A stretch of DNA of 64,000 bases from Micromonospora tarensis (GTDB lineage: Bacteria; Actinomycetota; Actinomycetes; Mycobacteriales; Micromonosporaceae): assembly GCF_016803395.1 (NCBI RefSeq), contig NZ_JAEVHL010000001.1, positions 52,537-116,536 of the forward strand. The letters run 5' to 3'. Of the stretch, positions 63,048 to 64,000 are shown piece after piece. Numbering within the stretch: position 1 is the stretch's first letter; every line of letters starts with the position of its first letter. A program made the position numbers and the translations under genes. The notes beneath the pieces are model-generated. The model worked only from the letters and a program-made list of their open reading frames with translations. It did not search any database and was not told the origin of the DNA.

Positions 63048-63602
63048 CTGCTGGCGCTCGCAGGTCAGGTCGCGACGATTGCCCAGGCGACGCCTCGACA
63101 CCCGTGGCCGGTGGCTTGCCGCACACGGCGACCAACGAGCGAGTCGGTGGAGGGTTACCAGTGTGAGTGCCGTTTCAGGCTGACCGGGCGGAGGGCCGGC
63201 GCCAGCATCTCCGGCGACGTCACCTACCTCAGGCGCCCGCCGACGTCGGCTAGCGTCGATGTTAGCGCCCACCGTGACCGTCCCGATCCTGTCGAGCGAG
63301 GCGATGGCCTGCGGGTGTTCGGTGAGCCGAGACCGCGCTGCGAGTCGTACGGTGGCACCGGTCGATGTTCCCAGCACATTACGTCTTGACGAACGACATG
63401 TTATCGCTCACAGTCGATGCCTAAGGACGACGACATCGCGGCTTACCGGGCAAGCCCTGCTTCGTCGATCTCGAATCAGGCGTGCGCTAGGGCATCCAGG
63501 CGTCTTGTTAACGCTAACGCTGAGGCACCTGGGCCCGGCCACGCGTCGCGGTGGGCCCAGCTCCGGGCAGGCCGTTCGGCTCTTGGTCATTGGAGGAGGA
63601 TC
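63048..63602. other. Intergenic region before the lectin gene
   Basis: Divergent region between the LtrA-like gene (-) and the lectin gene (+). Open frames here are antisense or leaderless. GGAGGAGG directly before 63603 is the lectin ribosome binding site. Nothing else recognised. Confidence 0.35.
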
Positions 63603-64000
63603 ATGTCTGCCCTCGATAGGTCTCCATCGATCGCACCGCCCGCGCGGCGGCGCCGGTGGTTGCCCCGGCTTCTCGCCGCCGGCGCGGCGGCACTGATGGT
63701 CGGTGGCGCCGCCGTGACAGTGGTGTCGTCACCCGCCGCCGCGGCGACGGTCGACACGACCGCGTGGTACGTGCTGGTCAACCGCAACAGCGGCAAGGCC
63801 CTGGACGTGTACAACCTGGCCACGAACGACGGTGCGCGGATCACCCAGTGGACCCGCAACAATGGCAACCAGCAGCAGTGGCAGTTCGTCGACTCCGGTG
63901 GTGGCTACTACCGGTTGAAGTCGCGGCTGTCCGGCAAGGTGTTGGACGTCTCGGGCTTCTCGACCGCCAACGGCGCCAGCATCGTGCAGTGGAGCGACAC
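63603..64000 (+). CDS. Secreted ricin-type beta-trefoil lectin-domain protein (partial, runs off the window)
   Basis: The ATG at 63603 has GGAGGAGG about 6 bases upstream. The first 47 residues form a signal peptide with an Arg-rich n-region, a hydrophobic core (LLAAGAAALMVGGAAVTVV) and a cleavage site after AAA. The mature start shows ricin-B-type lectin repeats: LVNRNSGKALDVYN, QWTRNNGNQQQWQF (QxW) and KSRLSGKVLDVSG. Such modules bind polysaccharides and often accompany glycoside hydrolase domains, which would lie beyond the window. No stop within the window. Confidence 0.8.
   Translation, partial: MSALDRSPSIAPPARRRRWLPRLLAAGAAALMVGGAAVTVVSSPAAAATVDTTAWYVLVNRNSGKALDVYNLATNDGARITQWTRNNGNQQQWQFVDSGGGYYRLKSRLSGKVLDVSGFSTANGASIVQWSD

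Noticed and set aside
1..64000. CRISPR array
   Set aside because: No regularly spaced direct repeats of 20-40 bases were noticed, and no cas genes are present.

Overview
The window is high-GC DNA from a filamentous actinomycete. Frequent GTG starts, chains of genes joined by ATGA/GTGA overlaps, an Lsr2 xenogeneic silencer, DUF2637 and DUF5954 proteins, and a Tad pilus locus with a LysM-BTAD protein suggest the family Micromonosporaceae. The family-level placement is inference, because no rRNA or other marker gene is present. Almost all of the window (1 to about 61,686) looks like accessory DNA. It ends at the 3' fragment of a tRNA-Arg(ACG)-type gene (about 61,686-61,730) followed by a tRNA-style terminator. 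I read this as one attachment end of an integrated island. To its right lie ordinary chromosomal-type genes: an LtrA-like membrane protein, apparently frameshifted, and the start of a secreted ricin-B-type lectin.

Layout. 0.4-4.4 kb: four genes on the + strand, including a HAD-like protein with a cysteine-rich tail. 5.3-17.0 kb: a 13-gene Tad/Flp pilus operon on the - strand: lipoprotein, PKD-like secreted protein, SAF/CpaB-like, TadZ-like, TadA, TadB, TadC, Flp pilin, two TadE-like, TadG-like, LysM-BTAD, DUF2637. Its prepilin peptidase is divergent on the + strand (17.4-18.1 kb), and the intergenic region holds three copies of one inverted-repeat motif. 18.5-22.2 kb: small hypotheticals, DUF5954, a paralogue of the gene at 985-2022, and Lsr2. 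22.9-28.7 kb: three overlapping tyrosine recombinases plus a small coiled-coil protein (Tn554-like or recombinase-trio module). 28.8-44 kb: an APH-type phosphotransferase, an HNH-NACHT protein, a decayed ATP-dependent DNA ligase, a coiled-coil/SHOCT-like protein behind a large nested palindrome, an XRE regulator, a DUF4365-TPR protein, and a NYN-LOTUS protein coupled to a possible GIY-YIG protein. 44-56.5 kb: mixed hypotheticals, a membrane/coiled-coil gene pair, an HD-domain mini-operon, a remnant zone (DNA ligase 3' end beside a TnpC-like 3' end), an ECF sigma/anti-sigma-like pair, a HAD phosphatase and a GIY-YIG protein. 56.5-61.3 kb: a three-gene cluster of winged-helix-like protein, SMC/Rad50-like ATPase with a zinc-hook-like CxxC pair, and PD-(D/E)xK nuclease. 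It fits the ABC-three-component (ABC-3C) conflict-system pattern.

How the parts fit. The Tad genes form a self-contained pilus assembly unit, and the divergent peptidase would process the pilin and the two TadE pseudopilins, which share a G/SxxxE cleavage motif. The right half is a defence-island-like cluster of nucleases and NTPases next to a tRNA attachment end.

Caution on sequence quality. At least seven otherwise well-preserved coding regions carry an apparent single-base frameshift (tadA, tadB, the operon lipoprotein, a gene at 48.6 kb, the ligase remnant, the SMC ATPase and ltrA). Five look like one missing base in a short G/C run and two like one extra base. Either the assembly has systematic indels or several systems are genuinely decaying. 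This cannot be settled from the sequence alone.
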